Shown in pieces: positions 36,535 through 46,335 of a stretch of DNA of 64,000 bases (position 1 is its first letter; the number at the start of each line of letters is the position of its first letter). Source of the DNA: Actinobacillus porcinus (GTDB lineage: Bacteria; Pseudomonadota; Gammaproteobacteria; Enterobacterales; Pasteurellaceae). A program made the position numbers and the translations under genes. The notes under the pieces were generated by a model. The model saw nothing but the letters and a program-made list of their open reading frames with translations. It was not told where the DNA came from and searched no databases. The stretch is from contig NZ_CABFKI010000004.1 in NCBI RefSeq assembly GCF_901764995.1, positions 1 through 64,000 of the forward strand. The letters run 5' to 3'.

Positions 36535-38952
36535 TTACGCTTTTTCTTTCACCACTTTCTCCGCACTTTTAGCGGTACGTTTGGTGGTGGTTTTCGCTGT
36601 CGCTTTCGTTGCTTTTTTAGTTGCTACTTTCGCCACAGTTTCTACGGTTTCAGCAACAATCTCAGCCTTTTTCGCTTTAGTTGTTGCTTTAGCTGTCGTT
36701 TTAGCAGTTGTTTTCACCGCAGTTTTAGTCGCTGCTTTACGCACTCTTGGCTTTTTTGCTTCTTTGACACGGAAGAAAACCGTTGCCAATGGTGGAATGA
36801 CAATACTAATAGATTGCGCTTTGCCGTGGCTTTCTATCGCTTCGCTGACAACAACGGCTTTATTGCCAAGATCTGAGCCTTGATAAAGTGCGGTGTCGGA
36901 ATTGAGAATTTCGGTATATTCGCCCGCTACATTCACACCAATACGATAGTCATAATGGGGAACCGGGGTAAAGTTGCTTACTACAACAATGCGCTCACCT
37001 TTACGGCTACGGCGTTCAAAGGCAAATACCGAGTTTTGATAATCGTCCACCACTAACCATTCAAAGCCTTGTGGATCATTATCTAATTCAAATAATGGAG
37101 CATTTTCGCGATAAGTGCGGTTCAAATCTTTCACAAAATTCTGCACGCCTTTATGCCAACCACCGCCAATGCCTTCATCCAATAAGAACCAATCTAGGCT
37201 TTCTTGGTAATTCCATTCGCGACCTTGGGCAAATTCGTTCCCCATGAAGAGCAATTTCTTACCCGGGTGTCCCCACATATAGCCATAATAAGCACGTAAG
37301 TTAGCAAATTTTTGCCATGTGTCGCCCGGCATTTTGTCTAACAACGAACATTTACCATGTACCACTTCATCATGAGATAGTGGCAAGACGAAATTTTCGC
37401 TATATTGGTACATCATGCCAAAAGTCATTTGGTTGTGATGATATTGGCGATAAATCGGATCTTTTTTCATATAAGACAGGGTGTCATTCATCCAGCCCAT
37501 ATTCCATTTGAAATTAAAGCCCAATCCGTTATTGTTTAAATCATGGGTTACGCCGGCAAAAGAGGTGGATTCTTCCGCAATAGAAATCGCCCCTGGGATT
37601 TCCTGTTGGATAATGTGGTTCGTTTGTTTAAGGAAATCGATGGCTTCTAAATTTTCACGTCCGCCGTATTGATTTGGAATCCATTGACCGTCTGCGCGGC
37701 TGTAATCACGATAAATCATTGATGCCACTGCATCCACACGAATACCGTCCACACCAAAATGCTCTAACCAGTAAAGCGCGTTGCTTGCCAAGAAGTTTTT
37801 CACTTCGTGACGACCATAGTTATAAATCAAGGTATTCCAGTCTTGATGATAGCCTTCGCGCGGATCCGCGTGTTCATACAACGCTGTGCCGTCAAAGGCG
37901 ACTAAACCGTGGGTATCGCTTGGGAAATGACCGGGAACCCAGTCTAAAATCACGTTAATGCCTTCCGCATGAGCGCGTTCCACTAAGCGTTTAAAGGCTT
38001 CCGGTGAACCAAAACGACTGGTTGGGGAATACAAGCCAATAGGTTGATAACCCCAAGAGCCATCAAATGGGAATTCGGAAAGCGGTAAAAATTCAATATG
38101 AGTAAAGCCCATTTCTTTCACGTAAGGAATCAACTCATCGGCAATTTCGTCATAATTTAACCAGAAATTATTGGCTAAGTTACGGCGCCACGATCCCAAA
38201 TGCACTTCATAAATAGAAATCGGTTGATCACTGCGATTTGCTTTACGGCGTTGCTCTGTCATTGGTACGGTCTCAGGCAAGGCACTCACTTGCGATGCCG
38301 TATCCGGGCGCAATTGAGAGCTAAACGCATAAGGGTCTGCTTTTAAACGCAGTTGACCATAACAATCGATTAATTCAAATTTATATAATTGCCCAAGGGA
38401 AACTTTGGGCAAAAATAATTCCCACACGCCACTGCTTACATGAAAACGCATTGGATGACGGCGACCATCCCAATAGTTAAAGTCGCCCACAACAGAAACG
38501 CGTTTCGCATTCGGTGCCCAAAGACGGAAATTTACGCCCGATACACCGTCACATTCCATAAAATGTGCGCCTAGCACTTCATAAGGACGTAAATGCGAAC
38601 CTTCTGCTAACAACCAATTATCTAAATCACTGATCATGGGGTGAAAACGGTAAGGATCTTCAATGATTTGCGATTCATTTCCCCAGAAAACTTGTAATTG
38701 GTAAGCAAAAAAACTGCGGATTTGTGGTACTACCGCGGCAAAAAAACCACGCTCATCAATTTTTTCTAACTGACAGACCGCACTTTGTGTTTCTTTGTCT
38801 AATACCACAACCGTTGAAGCATCAGGAAGCAATGCTCGAATTTCAATACCGTTTTCGGTTTCATGCATCCCGAGAACAGAAAAAGGATCTGCATGTTGTC
38901 CATCAAAAAAGGCGTTGATAGTTCCTTGAGAAACGTATTTGCTCATAATCAA
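36535..38952 (-). CDS. glgB: Glycogen branching enzyme with a Lys/Ala/Thr-rich C-terminal tail, 805 aa
   Basis: Makes alpha-1,6 branches. N-terminal CBM48 domains (about 20-215), GH13 barrel with [25 protein letters not shown] (catalytic Asp), AEESTSF (catalytic Glu) and [11 protein letters not shown], and a C-terminal beta domain ending near [14 protein letters not shown] at about residue 730. After that comes a tail of about 75 residues of K, A, T and V ([15 protein letters not shown] repeats), which normal GlgB (~730 aa) lacks. It is 6 bp after malQ. Confidence 0.96.
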   Translation of the reverse strand: MIMSKYVSQGTINAFFDGQHADPFSVLGMHETENGIEIRALLPDASTVVVLDKETQSAVCQLEKIDERGFFAAVVPQIRSFFAYQLQVFWGNESQIIEDPYRFHPMISDLDNWLLAEGSHLRPYEVLGAHFMECDGVSGVNFRLWAPNAKRVSVVGDFNYWDGRRHPMRFHVSSGVWELFLPKVSLGQLYKFELIDCYGQLRLKADPYAFSSQLRPDTASQVSALPETVPMTEQRRKANRSDQPISIYEVHLGSWRRNLANNFWLNYDEIADELIPYVKEMGFTHIEFLPLSEFPFDGSWGYQPIGLYSPTSRFGSPEAFKRLVERAHAEGINVILDWVPGHFPSDTHGLVAFDGTALYEHADPREGYHQDWNTLIYNYGRHEVKNFLASNALYWLEHFGVDGIRVDAVASMIYRDYSRADGQWIPNQYGGRENLEAIDFLKQTNHIIQQEIPGAISIAEESTSFAGVTHDLNNNGLGFNFKWNMGWMNDTLSYMKKDPIYRQYHHNQMTFGMMYQYSENFVLPLSHDEVVHGKCSLLDKMPGDTWQKFANLRAYYGYMWGHPGKKLLFMGNEFAQGREWNYQESLDWFLLDEGIGGGWHKGVQNFVKDLNRTYRENAPLFELDNDPQGFEWLVVDDYQNSVFAFERRSRKGERIVVVSNFTPVPHYDYRIGVNVAGEYTEILNSDTALYQGSDLGNKAVVVSEAIESHGKAQSISIVIPPLATVFFRVKEAKKPRVRKAATKTAVKTTAKTTAKATTKAKKAEIVAETVETVAKVATKKATKATAKTTTKRTAKSAEKVVKEKA

Positions 38953-38958
38953 TCCTTA

Positions 38959-41061
38959 TTATTTTCTTGCGTGGTTAATGTGGTTCAAGAATGCTTGAAT
39001 ATGATCATTTTTGAACATTTCATCTAAATCCCAGGCTAATTTATGTTGCCAATTTGGGTATTCCTGCGAAGTGCCCGGTAAGTTGAAAGACACTTCTTGG
39101 CTTAATAAATTTTCTAACTGAACACCAATTAAACTGCTGTTGCTGTTTGCCAAATATTGATGTAATACCCAGTTTAGATGCCCATGCATCGCCATAGAAA
39201 GCGCATCACCCCAATAATCCGAAGGCAAATAATGATCGCGGTGCAAGGTATTTAATAATGCTTGTTTATCAATCACGCGTTGATCATATTTTGCTTTCAA
39301 CGCATCACCTTGTAATACGCCCAATGCACCAAATAGTTCTAAGTCACGACAATGCCAGAAACTTTGTAGGGACGGCACATCATGCGTTCCAATGGTGGCA
39401 AAGGCTTTGCGCGGGAAGTCTTTACCTTGTGGGAATTGATGATGTTTTTGTTCAAAATACAACACAAAGTAAGAGAAAACAGAAAACTCGTCTAATTTCC
39501 ACCGCACTTCATCCGGCACCGTGCCCAAATCTTCGCCGACCACTAAGCATTGATTACGTTGACTTTCAATGGCAAGAATACTCATTAATGCGTCAAATGG
39601 ATAATGCACATAAACACCATCAGCGGCGGTTTTGCCTTCTGGAATTAACCATAAACGGAATAATCCCATGATGTGGTCAATGCGTAATACGCCGAAAAAT
39701 TGCATATTGGCGCGAAGTAAATCAATAAATGGTTGGAAGCCGCGCGCTTTTAAGACAGACGGATTGTAAGGCGGAATATTCCAGTTTTGTCCGACAGGGC
39801 CTAATGGATCAGGTGGTGCGCCCACTGAAGCTTTAAGACAGAATAGCTCAGGATCTGTCCAAACATCGGCACTACCACGTGAGCTACTTACCGCTAAATC
39901 ACCATAAATACCTAATTTCATCCCCGAATCGCGGCATAATTGTTGCAATTCGGCTAATTGCGTTTGTGCAACCCATTGCAACCAAGCATAGAAACTAATT
40001 TTGCTTTGGTATTTTTTGATCATGGCTTGGCGCGTTTTAGCCGTCATGCTTTGCCACTCTTCACACCAACCTAACCAACCCACTTTATTTTCATCAGGCG
40101 ATTGTGTGTGTGCTTCTTGATCCAATACGCAGAATAAGCCCAATTGTTGTAAGGCTTCACCTTCTTTCTTCACAAAATCCGCAAATTCCTTACGGCGTTC
40201 TACAATTTGTGCCGACTTCGCACGTTGGAAATAAGCGAAAAGTTGTTCAAGTGCGGTGGTTTTGAGACGATTTACCGCAGGATAATCCACAAGATCGCCG
40301 GCACGTAAATGCGCAACTTCTTTTTGAATCTCATCTTGGTTGAACCAATTTTGAACACTTTTACAAAGGCTAAATTCAGGTAATTGCTCTACCGCAATAT
40401 ATAAGTAATTGAGCCAACGGCGAGAGGCTGAACTATATGGGCTGGCATATTGTGGCGCGGTTCCGTAATGTAAATGTAACGGATTAACTCCCACAAAATC
40501 CGCACCATAACGCACACCTTGTTCAATTAAAGTTCTTAAATCGGCAAAATCCCCCATACCCCAGTTTTTCTGAGAACGGACAGAATAAAGTTGTACATTT
40601 AATCCCCAAGCTTTTTTCTCATTGAATAATGGCGGCTGATAGGCGGTTTGTGGACGAACCAACAAACGAACGCGATAAGCTAAATTAGCAGATGAAAAAT
40701 GCAAGGTGTAATAGCCGAAAGGCAAAGAAGGGAAAGAAAAAGGTTTATCAAAAGAAACTGTTTGCTCAGACAAGGACTGTCCGTTTTCATCGAAAAGTTG
40801 CGCTGAAAAGACCGCGCTTTGTGTGTCATTTGACACGGAATGAAGCGAATTTGGGAAATAAGAAATCGGTTCGCTTTCTTTGATCACTATCACATCATCA
40901 AATATGCCATCTTTATTCTCTAAGCTTGGCGGCTGTAATAGCTCAGTAAAATAGGCTAAGCTTTCATCGCTTGCATAAATAAGATGACCATCAATATCAT
41001 AATGGGAGGGCGCAATGCCTACACGTTGGGCGGCTTGCTCTAAGACTTCTCTACTGCTCAT
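38959..41061 (-). CDS. malQ: 4-alpha-glucanotransferase (amylomaltase), 700 aa
   Basis: Rearranges maltodextrins by disproportionation. GH77 family: an N-terminal beta domain (about 1-140), then YSVRSQKNWGMGDFADL, GIYGDLAV, LRIDHIMGLFRLWLIPEG (catalytic Asp), VVGEDLGTVP (catalytic Glu) and TIGTHDVPSLQSFW. First gene of the glycogen operon here. The promoter must lie in the 290-bp divergent gap with the kinase-like gene. Confidence 0.95.
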   Translation of the reverse strand: MSSREVLEQAAQRVGIAPSHYDIDGHLIYASDESLAYFTELLQPPSLENKDGIFDDVIVIKESEPISYFPNSLHSVSNDTQSAVFSAQLFDENGQSLSEQTVSFDKPFSFPSLPFGYYTLHFSSANLAYRVRLLVRPQTAYQPPLFNEKKAWGLNVQLYSVRSQKNWGMGDFADLRTLIEQGVRYGADFVGVNPLHLHYGTAPQYASPYSSASRRWLNYLYIAVEQLPEFSLCKSVQNWFNQDEIQKEVAHLRAGDLVDYPAVNRLKTTALEQLFAYFQRAKSAQIVERRKEFADFVKKEGEALQQLGLFCVLDQEAHTQSPDENKVGWLGWCEEWQSMTAKTRQAMIKKYQSKISFYAWLQWVAQTQLAELQQLCRDSGMKLGIYGDLAVSSSRGSADVWTDPELFCLKASVGAPPDPLGPVGQNWNIPPYNPSVLKARGFQPFIDLLRANMQFFGVLRIDHIMGLFRLWLIPEGKTAADGVYVHYPFDALMSILAIESQRNQCLVVGEDLGTVPDEVRWKLDEFSVFSYFVLYFEQKHHQFPQGKDFPRKAFATIGTHDVPSLQSFWHCRDLELFGALGVLQGDALKAKYDQRVIDKQALLNTLHRDHYLPSDYWGDALSMAMHGHLNWVLHQYLANSNSSLIGVQLENLLSQEVSFNLPGTSQEYPNWQHKLAWDLDEMFKNDHIQAFLNHINHARK

Positions 41062-41126
41062 TGTACATCCTAAACAACTAAATTAAACAAAATCCATGTC
41101 ATATTTTACAAATGACCTAATTGGAG

Positions 41127-41156
41127 AAAAAAGTGCAACATCCTACTGCACTTTTT
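41127..41156. repeat. Inverted repeat AAAAAGTGCA / TGCACTTTTT in the malQ leader
   Basis: A perfect 10-bp stem with a 10-nt loop, 65 bp upstream of malQ. It resembles a degenerate uptake-signal pair. On the minus strand the stem ends in T residues, so it could act as a leader terminator before malQ. Confidence 0.45.
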
Positions 41157-41269
41157 GCATGGTTCAAACAACAAACCATCGACAGGTGGATTGATTCTAG
41201 CATAGTTTTTTATATTTTCTAGCAGTTCTTGTGCCTAAACACCTTGTATTCCTATTTTTTCATTAAAAG

Positions 41270-41285
41270 TTTGAACTACGTCACA
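41270..41285. promoter_or_regulatory. CRP-like site between malQ and the fructosamine-kinase-family gene
   Basis: TTTGA-actacg-TCACA differs at one base from TGTGA-N6-TCACA. It is 67 bp before the plus-strand gene and about 210 bp before malQ. Catabolite control of glycogen metabolism would be reasonable, but one site by eye is weak evidence. Confidence 0.35.
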
Positions 41286-41351
41286 GATTATTGAAAAATT
41301 TTCTTTTATTATGGAAAAAAATTTCATTGCATGTAATTTCAGGAGGCGATT

Positions 41352-42221
41352 ATGTGGAAATCAGTTTCTCAAGTATTGGCTGATCAATTCGGCGCTTATT
41401 ACAACATTAAATCCAAAGAAAAAGTGCATACCGGTGAAATGCATGAAGCTTGGGTGATTGATGATGGTGTGCAACCTGTCTTTGCGAAAACCAATGAAAA
41501 ATCTTATCGCTCGATGTTTCGTGCAGAAGCGGATCAATTGGCGTTAATTGCCAAAACCAATACGCTCTTTGTGCCTAGAGTGTACGGTGTAGGTTGCTCT
41601 TCCAGCCATAGTTTTTTATTGTTGGAATATCTTGCACTTCAAAAACCAACAAATGAAGAATTTTCAGCATTTGGGGTAAAACTGGCACAATTACATCAAA
41701 TTCAAGGGCCTGAACGTTATGGTTTGGACTTTGATACTTGGTTAGGTCCTGTTTATCAACCGAATGAATGGCGTGATAATTGGGCAAAATTCTTTTCCGA
41801 TCAGCGCATCGGTTGGCAATTAGAAATTTGCAAAGAGAAAGGCATTGATTTTGGTAACATCAAAACCATTGTAGAAAAATGTGCAGGGCGATTGCTCAAA
41901 CACAAACCGCAACCTTCCCTATTGCATGGTAATCTTTGGATTGAAAATTGCGGTTCAGTCAATGGTAAAATCGCAACCTATGATCCGGCTGTTTATTGGG
42001 GAGACAGAGAATGCGATCTGGCTTTCACTGAGTTATTTGAACCATTCCCAATGGAATTCTATGAAAGTTATTGCCGCACTTTTCCATTAGACAAGGGTTA
42101 TATTCAACGTAAACCGGTTTATCAGCTCTATTATTTATTAAATTTTAGTCATCGATTTAAAGAGCATTATGTTGCATTAACACGTAAATTAATCCAATTG
42201 ATTTTAAATGATGAAATTTAA
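41352..42221 (+). CDS. Fructosamine-kinase-family protein, 289 aa
   Basis: FN3K/YniA family, related to aminoglycoside phosphotransferases. They phosphorylate sugars on glycated proteins or small amines. The N-terminal lobe carries the ATP-binding Lys region (VFAKTNEKSYRSMFRAEADQLALI). The C-terminal lobe has LLHGNLWIENCG, where the family usually has H-G-D-L-W, and YDPAVYWGDRECDLAF with the metal Asp. The change of the catalytic-base Asp to Asn is noteworthy. AGGAGG precedes the ATG. The substrate cannot be inferred. Confidence 0.88.
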   Translation: MWKSVSQVLADQFGAYYNIKSKEKVHTGEMHEAWVIDDGVQPVFAKTNEKSYRSMFRAEADQLALIAKTNTLFVPRVYGVGCSSSHSFLLLEYLALQKPTNEEFSAFGVKLAQLHQIQGPERYGLDFDTWLGPVYQPNEWRDNWAKFFSDQRIGWQLEICKEKGIDFGNIKTIVEKCAGRLLKHKPQPSLLHGNLWIENCGSVNGKIATYDPAVYWGDRECDLAFTELFEPFPMEFYESYCRTFPLDKGYIQRKPVYQLYYLLNFSHRFKEHYVALTRKLIQLILNDEI

Positions 42222-42290
42222 ACTTGTATTTTTGATACAATGTTACTAAGGCTTGTTGATGTTTTGTGCTTATAAAATATACTATTTTAT

Positions 42291-42415
42291 ACCTAGCACG
42301 CAAAATGCGTACTAGGTTACGCATAGTTGAGTGGCTTTGCCACTCTAATTCTCAGCCCCAAAGGGGCTGATTTATGAGTAACCCAGTATGGCTCTGCCAT
42401 GCCGGGATATTAAAT
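42291..42415. repeat. Four tandem triloop hairpins (element B)
   Basis: ACCTAGcACGCA-aaa-TGCGTaCTAGGT (42291-42317, one mismatch), GAGTGGC-ttt-GCCACTC (42329-42345), CAGCCCC-aaa-GGGGCTG (42353-42369) and CCCAGTATGGC-tct-GCCATGCCGGG (42382-42406). All four have exactly three-base loops. The last 77 bp recur at 7211-7287 with one change. A related four-hairpin element lies at 51746-51915. Confidence 0.85.
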
Positions 42416-42473
42416 AAACACTTATTGATGATCTTACAGCCTCAAAACATCAACAAGCCCTAGCAGATAAAAG

Positions 42474-42498
42474 AAAAGGGCTTCAATGAAGCCCTTTT
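42474..42498 (-). terminator. Terminator of the OmpA-domain lipoprotein gene
   Basis: AAAAGGGCTTC-aat-GAAGCCCTTTT, an 11-bp perfect stem with a triloop, 17 bp after the stop. On the minus strand it is followed by CTTTTATCT. Confidence 0.85.
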
Positions 42499-42515
42499 AA
42501 CTGAGATAAACTCAA

Positions 42516-43364
42516 TTATTTTTGGTAAAGTGGTGTTGGACCTTCTAAGCCGCCCACTTTCACTTCTTTTTCATCTCGGATAGGTGTGCCATATGCACTA
42601 ATTTCTACACGGCGATTTGGACGTAAGCAGTCTTTTAACTCTTGACCATGCGGAATACCGTCACAAGCTTTAACTTGTTGTGCCTTACCATAGCCTACCG
42701 CATTAATTTGCGCTACAACACCTTGTTGTGCTAAACGTGCTTTCACTGTATCTGCACGGCGTTGTGATAATTTTAAATTGTACTCTTCTGAACCTAAACG
42801 GTCTGTGAAACCAGCAACTTTAACTGATTTAGAACCTAATTTTTTAAGTTGAGCAGCAACATTATCAACGACCTCTTGACCTTTTGGTGTTAAGTTTGAT
42901 TTATCAAAATCAAATAAGAAGTCACCACTTAAAGTGAAACCTGCATTACCGTTACAACCGTTTGGATACCAGAAGAAGCTTTGCGCTTGCATTTTTTTGT
43001 CAAACAATACTTTATATTGACAAATTTTATGTTCGCCATTTTCGCGATAATTGAATGTATAGTCCCACTCACGAACAAAGTATAAACCTTCAGCGTGTTG
43101 TGGATCGCCAATTAAATGACGAATTTGATCTTTCGCCATACCGCGTTCGATCATGCGAACGTTATCCCAGTTAGGCCACGTACCGTATTGTGTACCATCA
43201 TGGTTATGGGTATTATCTTCAATTTTTGGCCACACTAAGTTTTTGATCGCTTCTTCAGGTGTATCACCTGCCGGCGTACCTTCATCTGTGACGTTGCTAA
43301 TGTTGCCACATGCAGCAATAGTAAATGCTGCAGCAGCAGTGAATGCTAAACGTGATAGTTTCAT
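42516..43364 (-). CDS. Outer-membrane lipoprotein with OmpA C-terminal domain, 282 aa
   Basis: Lipoprotein signal with lipobox AAC at residue 19 (FTIAACG). Residues about 65-140 resemble the SmpA/BamE fold (MIERGMAKDQIRHLIGDPQHAEG...EWDYTF). Residues about 150-265 are an OmpA-type peptidoglycan-binding domain (FDFDKSNLTPKGQEVVDNVA, GFTDRLGSEEYNLKLSQRRADTVKARL, NRRVEI). It should tie the outer membrane to the cell wall. Single gene with its own terminator. Confidence 0.9.
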   Translation of the reverse strand: MKLSRLAFTAAAAFTIAACGNISNVTDEGTPAGDTPEEAIKNLVWPKIEDNTHNHDGTQYGTWPNWDNVRMIERGMAKDQIRHLIGDPQHAEGLYFVREWDYTFNYRENGEHKICQYKVLFDKKMQAQSFFWYPNGCNGNAGFTLSGDFLFDFDKSNLTPKGQEVVDNVAAQLKKLGSKSVKVAGFTDRLGSEEYNLKLSQRRADTVKARLAQQGVVAQINAVGYGKAQQVKACDGIPHGQELKDCLRPNRRVEISAYGTPIRDEKEVKVGGLEGPTPLYQK

Positions 43365-43549
43365 GTTTGTTCCCTATTTGGAAATTAATTAATTACTGTA
43401 ACTAGAAAAATCTAGTATCCCCAGAAACAATGAATCCTAATATTCATCAGGATGTTTATAATAATAGGAAGATTTCAAAAAGTAAAATAAAAATATATGC
43501 TTATCATCAAGAATTTTGTCAATTAATGTAAAGAAAGCACGTTAAATCT

Positions 43550-44611
43550 TTATAAATAGGTCTTCGGATGGCGTTTTACCCAGTTCAACAAAATATTATC
43601 CGCACTTTCTTCCGCTTGCTTTCCAAGCTTCTGCATGAAAGATTTCTTTTGTTTGTAATGTAAGCCAATCACAGACTTGCTCTCTAGTGCCTGTAAAATA
43701 AAATCATCACTGGTACGAATTTCATCCACTAAATTTAACCCTAAGGCTTGCGTACCAAACCAATGTTCACCGGTTGCAATTTTATCAATATCTAAGTGCG
43801 GTCGATTTTGCGAGACAAATTCCTTAAACAACTGATGGGTTTCTTCTAATTCTTGTTGGAATTTTTGTTTGCCTTTTTCCGTATTCTCGCCCAATACCGT
43901 CACCGTACGCTTAAACTCACCCGCCGTCATTACATCCACATCCACATCGTGTTTTTTCAACAAACGATGGATATTCGGCACTTGTGCCACCACACCTACA
44001 GAGCCAATAATCGCAAATGGCGCAGAAACAATCTTATCTGCCACACAAGCCATCATATAACCGCCACTTGCTGCCACTTTGTCCACGGCAACCGTAAGTT
44101 TAATCCCCTTTTGTTTCAAACGCATTAGTTGAGATGCCGCAAAACCATAACCATGAACCACACCACCCGGGCTTTCTAAACGCAATAACACTTCATCTTG
44201 CTCAGGCTTTGCCACCGCAAGAATCGCCGTAATTTCTTCACGCAAAGATCCCGTTGCAGACGCTTGAATATCCCCTTTGAAATCCAGCACATATAAAGTT
44301 GGTTTCACGTCTTTTGTCAGCACTTCCCCTTTTTTACGGCGCGCTTTTTCTTCTTTTGCTTTGGCTTTTTCTGCTTTTTTCGTTTGCTTTTCCTGTTCTT
44401 TTAACTCATCTTCCGTTAAATGAAAATCCTGTAACTTTTTACGATTTTCTTCAAATTCTTCCGATAAATCCGTAATGTCTAACTCGCCTTGTACACCATG
44501 CTTTTTCTGTTTTAAGGCAAAAATCACCACCACAATGCCCGCAATCACCAATAAAATGGTAAGAATTTCTAAAATAAAAATACCATATCCGACTAAAATT
44601 TCAGACCACAT
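43550..44611 (-). CDS. sohB: SohB, membrane-bound S49 peptidase, 353 aa
   Basis: Inner-membrane serine protease of the signal-peptide-peptidase S49 family. N-terminal membrane helix (ILEILTILLVIAGIVVVIFAL, about 12-32), then a charged Lys/Glu/Ala linker (about 62-95), then the catalytic domain: LRLESPGGVVHGYGFAASQL, and VDKVAASGGYMMACVADKIV with the nucleophile Ser in AASGG and the general-base Lys further on (GEFKRTV). Divergent from trpE. Confidence 0.93.
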   Translation of the reverse strand: MWSEILVGYGIFILEILTILLVIAGIVVVIFALKQKKHGVQGELDITDLSEEFEENRKKLQDFHLTEDELKEQEKQTKKAEKAKAKEEKARRKKGEVLTKDVKPTLYVLDFKGDIQASATGSLREEITAILAVAKPEQDEVLLRLESPGGVVHGYGFAASQLMRLKQKGIKLTVAVDKVAASGGYMMACVADKIVSAPFAIIGSVGVVAQVPNIHRLLKKHDVDVDVMTAGEFKRTVTVLGENTEKGKQKFQQELEETHQLFKEFVSQNRPHLDIDKIATGEHWFGTQALGLNLVDEIRTSDDFILQALESKSVIGLHYKQKKSFMQKLGKQAEESADNILLNWVKRHPKTYL

Positions 44612-44720
44612 AATTGTTCCTTGTTCACAATAAAAAGAAAGCGAATAATACCGTTTTTATTGAATTCACGCATTAAATTTTCGCAAAACCTATTGCGGTA
44701 AATTTATTTATATTTCCTAC

Positions 44721-44756
44721 TTGACAAACTCTTTTTGTACTAGTTTAATAGTACAA
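44721..44756 (+). promoter_or_regulatory. trp promoter with overlapping TrpR operator
   Basis: -35 TTGACA (44721-44726), 17-bp spacer, -10 TTTAAT (44744-44749). The dyad GTACTA-N6-TAGTAC (44737-44754), flanked by matching TT/AA bases, spans the -10 and fits the TrpR operator pattern (ACTAGTT core). The transcript leader would be only about 25 nt, too short for a leader peptide and attenuator, so control is probably by repression alone. Confidence 0.85.
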
Positions 44757-44781
44757 AATTCATTTGAGACAAGAGGTCCTT

Positions 44782-46326
44782 ATGTTTCAACCTTATATTC
44801 AAGTATTTCATCAACCTGTCGATTATCACGCAGACTTAACGGAAGTGTTCCACACCCTTTGCGGTCAACGCGCCAATAGCCTGTTGCTCGAAAGTGCCGA
44901 AATTTCCAGTAAAAACAGCTTAAACAGCCTGCTTTTAATTAACGCGGCATTAAAAATCACCTGTTTAGGTAACCGCGTCACATTTAAAGCGTTAACAGAA
45001 AATGGCAGCACGGTTTTAAAGCATCTTGTAGGAAATCTATGGGGATTGCCTTGTCAGGTTCAACAACCGAAAGACGATGAATTGGTTGTCACATTTTCCG
45101 CGCCTGATCAAAACTTAGATGAAGACAGCAAATTACAAGCCTTAACCATTTTTGACGGTTTACGCCAAGTGAATAATCTGTATGCCCATAGTCAAACGCC
45201 AATTTTCTTAGGCGGATTATTTGCCTATGATTTAGTGGCAAATTTTATTCCAATGTCGAATATTGAGCTTAAAGATGATGGTTTAAGTTGTCCTGATTAT
45301 GTTTTCTATTTAGCGGAAAATTTACTTCGATTAAATCATCAAACTCAGCAAGCAACGCTACAGACTTTCTGTTTTAGCAGTAAAGAAGCGGACAATTTAC
45401 AACAAAGTGCGGCGAAAATTGCAGAAGATTTAAAAAATCTCAAACCGTTGCCACCAATCCAACGTGCCGGCACCGAAGTTGTTCCTAATCTTGATGACGA
45501 TAAATTCAAACAAATTATCACCGCACTTAAACAGCATATTTATATGGGTGATGTGTTCCAAATTGTGCCGTCACGCCGCTTTAGTATTCCTTGCCCGAAT
45601 TCTCTTGCAACCTATGGTCAACTCAAACAAAATAACCCAAGTCCATATATGTTTTATATGCAAGACGAGGATTTCACCCTATTCGGTGCGTCCCCTGAAA
45701 GTGCATTGAAATTCAGCACGCAAACCCGTCAATTAGAAATCTACCCTATTGCCGGCTCTCGTCCGCGCGGTTTTGATGCCAATGGTCAAATCGATCCTGA
45801 ATTAGATGCGCGCTTAGAGTTAGAGTTACGCTTGGATCAAAAAGAATTGGCAGAGCATTTAATGTTAGTGGATTTAGCGCGCAATGACATTGCTCGCGTT
45901 TGTGACAGCGGCACGCGCCAAGTAAAAGACTTGATGCAAGTGGATCGGTATTCTCACATTATGCACCTAGTTTCTCGTGTGGTGGGCAAACTTCGTCCTG
46001 AATTAGACGCGCTACACGCTTATCAAGCTTGCATGAATATGGGCACGCTCACCGGCGCACCAAAAATCAAAGCCATGCAACTGATTTACCAATTTGAACA
46101 ACAAAAACGACACAGCTACGGCGGCGCAGTCGGTTATTTATCTTCAGACGGTAATTTTGATACCTGTATCGTCATCCGCTCCGCCTTTGTACAAAACGGC
46201 ATTGCCTATGTGCAAGCAGGCTGTGGCGAAGTATTAGATTCCGATCCGCAAATGGAAGCAGACGAAACACGTCACAAAGCACGCGCCGTGCTCAACGCCA
46301 TTATGCAAATTAACAATTCAAAATAA
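44782..46326 (+). CDS. trpE: Anthranilate synthase component I, 514 aa
   Basis: Chorismate to anthranilate, first step of tryptophan synthesis. The feedback site LLLESAEI is near the N-terminus (about 32-39). Catalytic blocks: FQIVPSRRF, SPYMFYMQDEDFTLFGASPESALK, PIAGSRPRG, VDLARNDIARVC, RVVGKLRPELDA and GTLTGAPKIKAMQLI. A TTG upstream extends the frame, but the ATG at 44782 has AGAGG 6 bp before it and fits the family start. First gene of trpEGDCFBA. Confidence 0.97.
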   Translation: MFQPYIQVFHQPVDYHADLTEVFHTLCGQRANSLLLESAEISSKNSLNSLLLINAALKITCLGNRVTFKALTENGSTVLKHLVGNLWGLPCQVQQPKDDELVVTFSAPDQNLDEDSKLQALTIFDGLRQVNNLYAHSQTPIFLGGLFAYDLVANFIPMSNIELKDDGLSCPDYVFYLAENLLRLNHQTQQATLQTFCFSSKEADNLQQSAAKIAEDLKNLKPLPPIQRAGTEVVPNLDDDKFKQIITALKQHIYMGDVFQIVPSRRFSIPCPNSLATYGQLKQNNPSPYMFYMQDEDFTLFGASPESALKFSTQTRQLEIYPIAGSRPRGFDANGQIDPELDARLELELRLDQKELAEHLMLVDLARNDIARVCDSGTRQVKDLMQVDRYSHIMHLVSRVVGKLRPELDALHAYQACMNMGTLTGAPKIKAMQLIYQFEQQKRHSYGGAVGYLSSDGNFDTCIVIRSAFVQNGIAYVQAGCGEVLDSDPQMEADETRHKARAVLNAIMQINNSK

Positions 46327-46335
46327 GGTGAAAAA

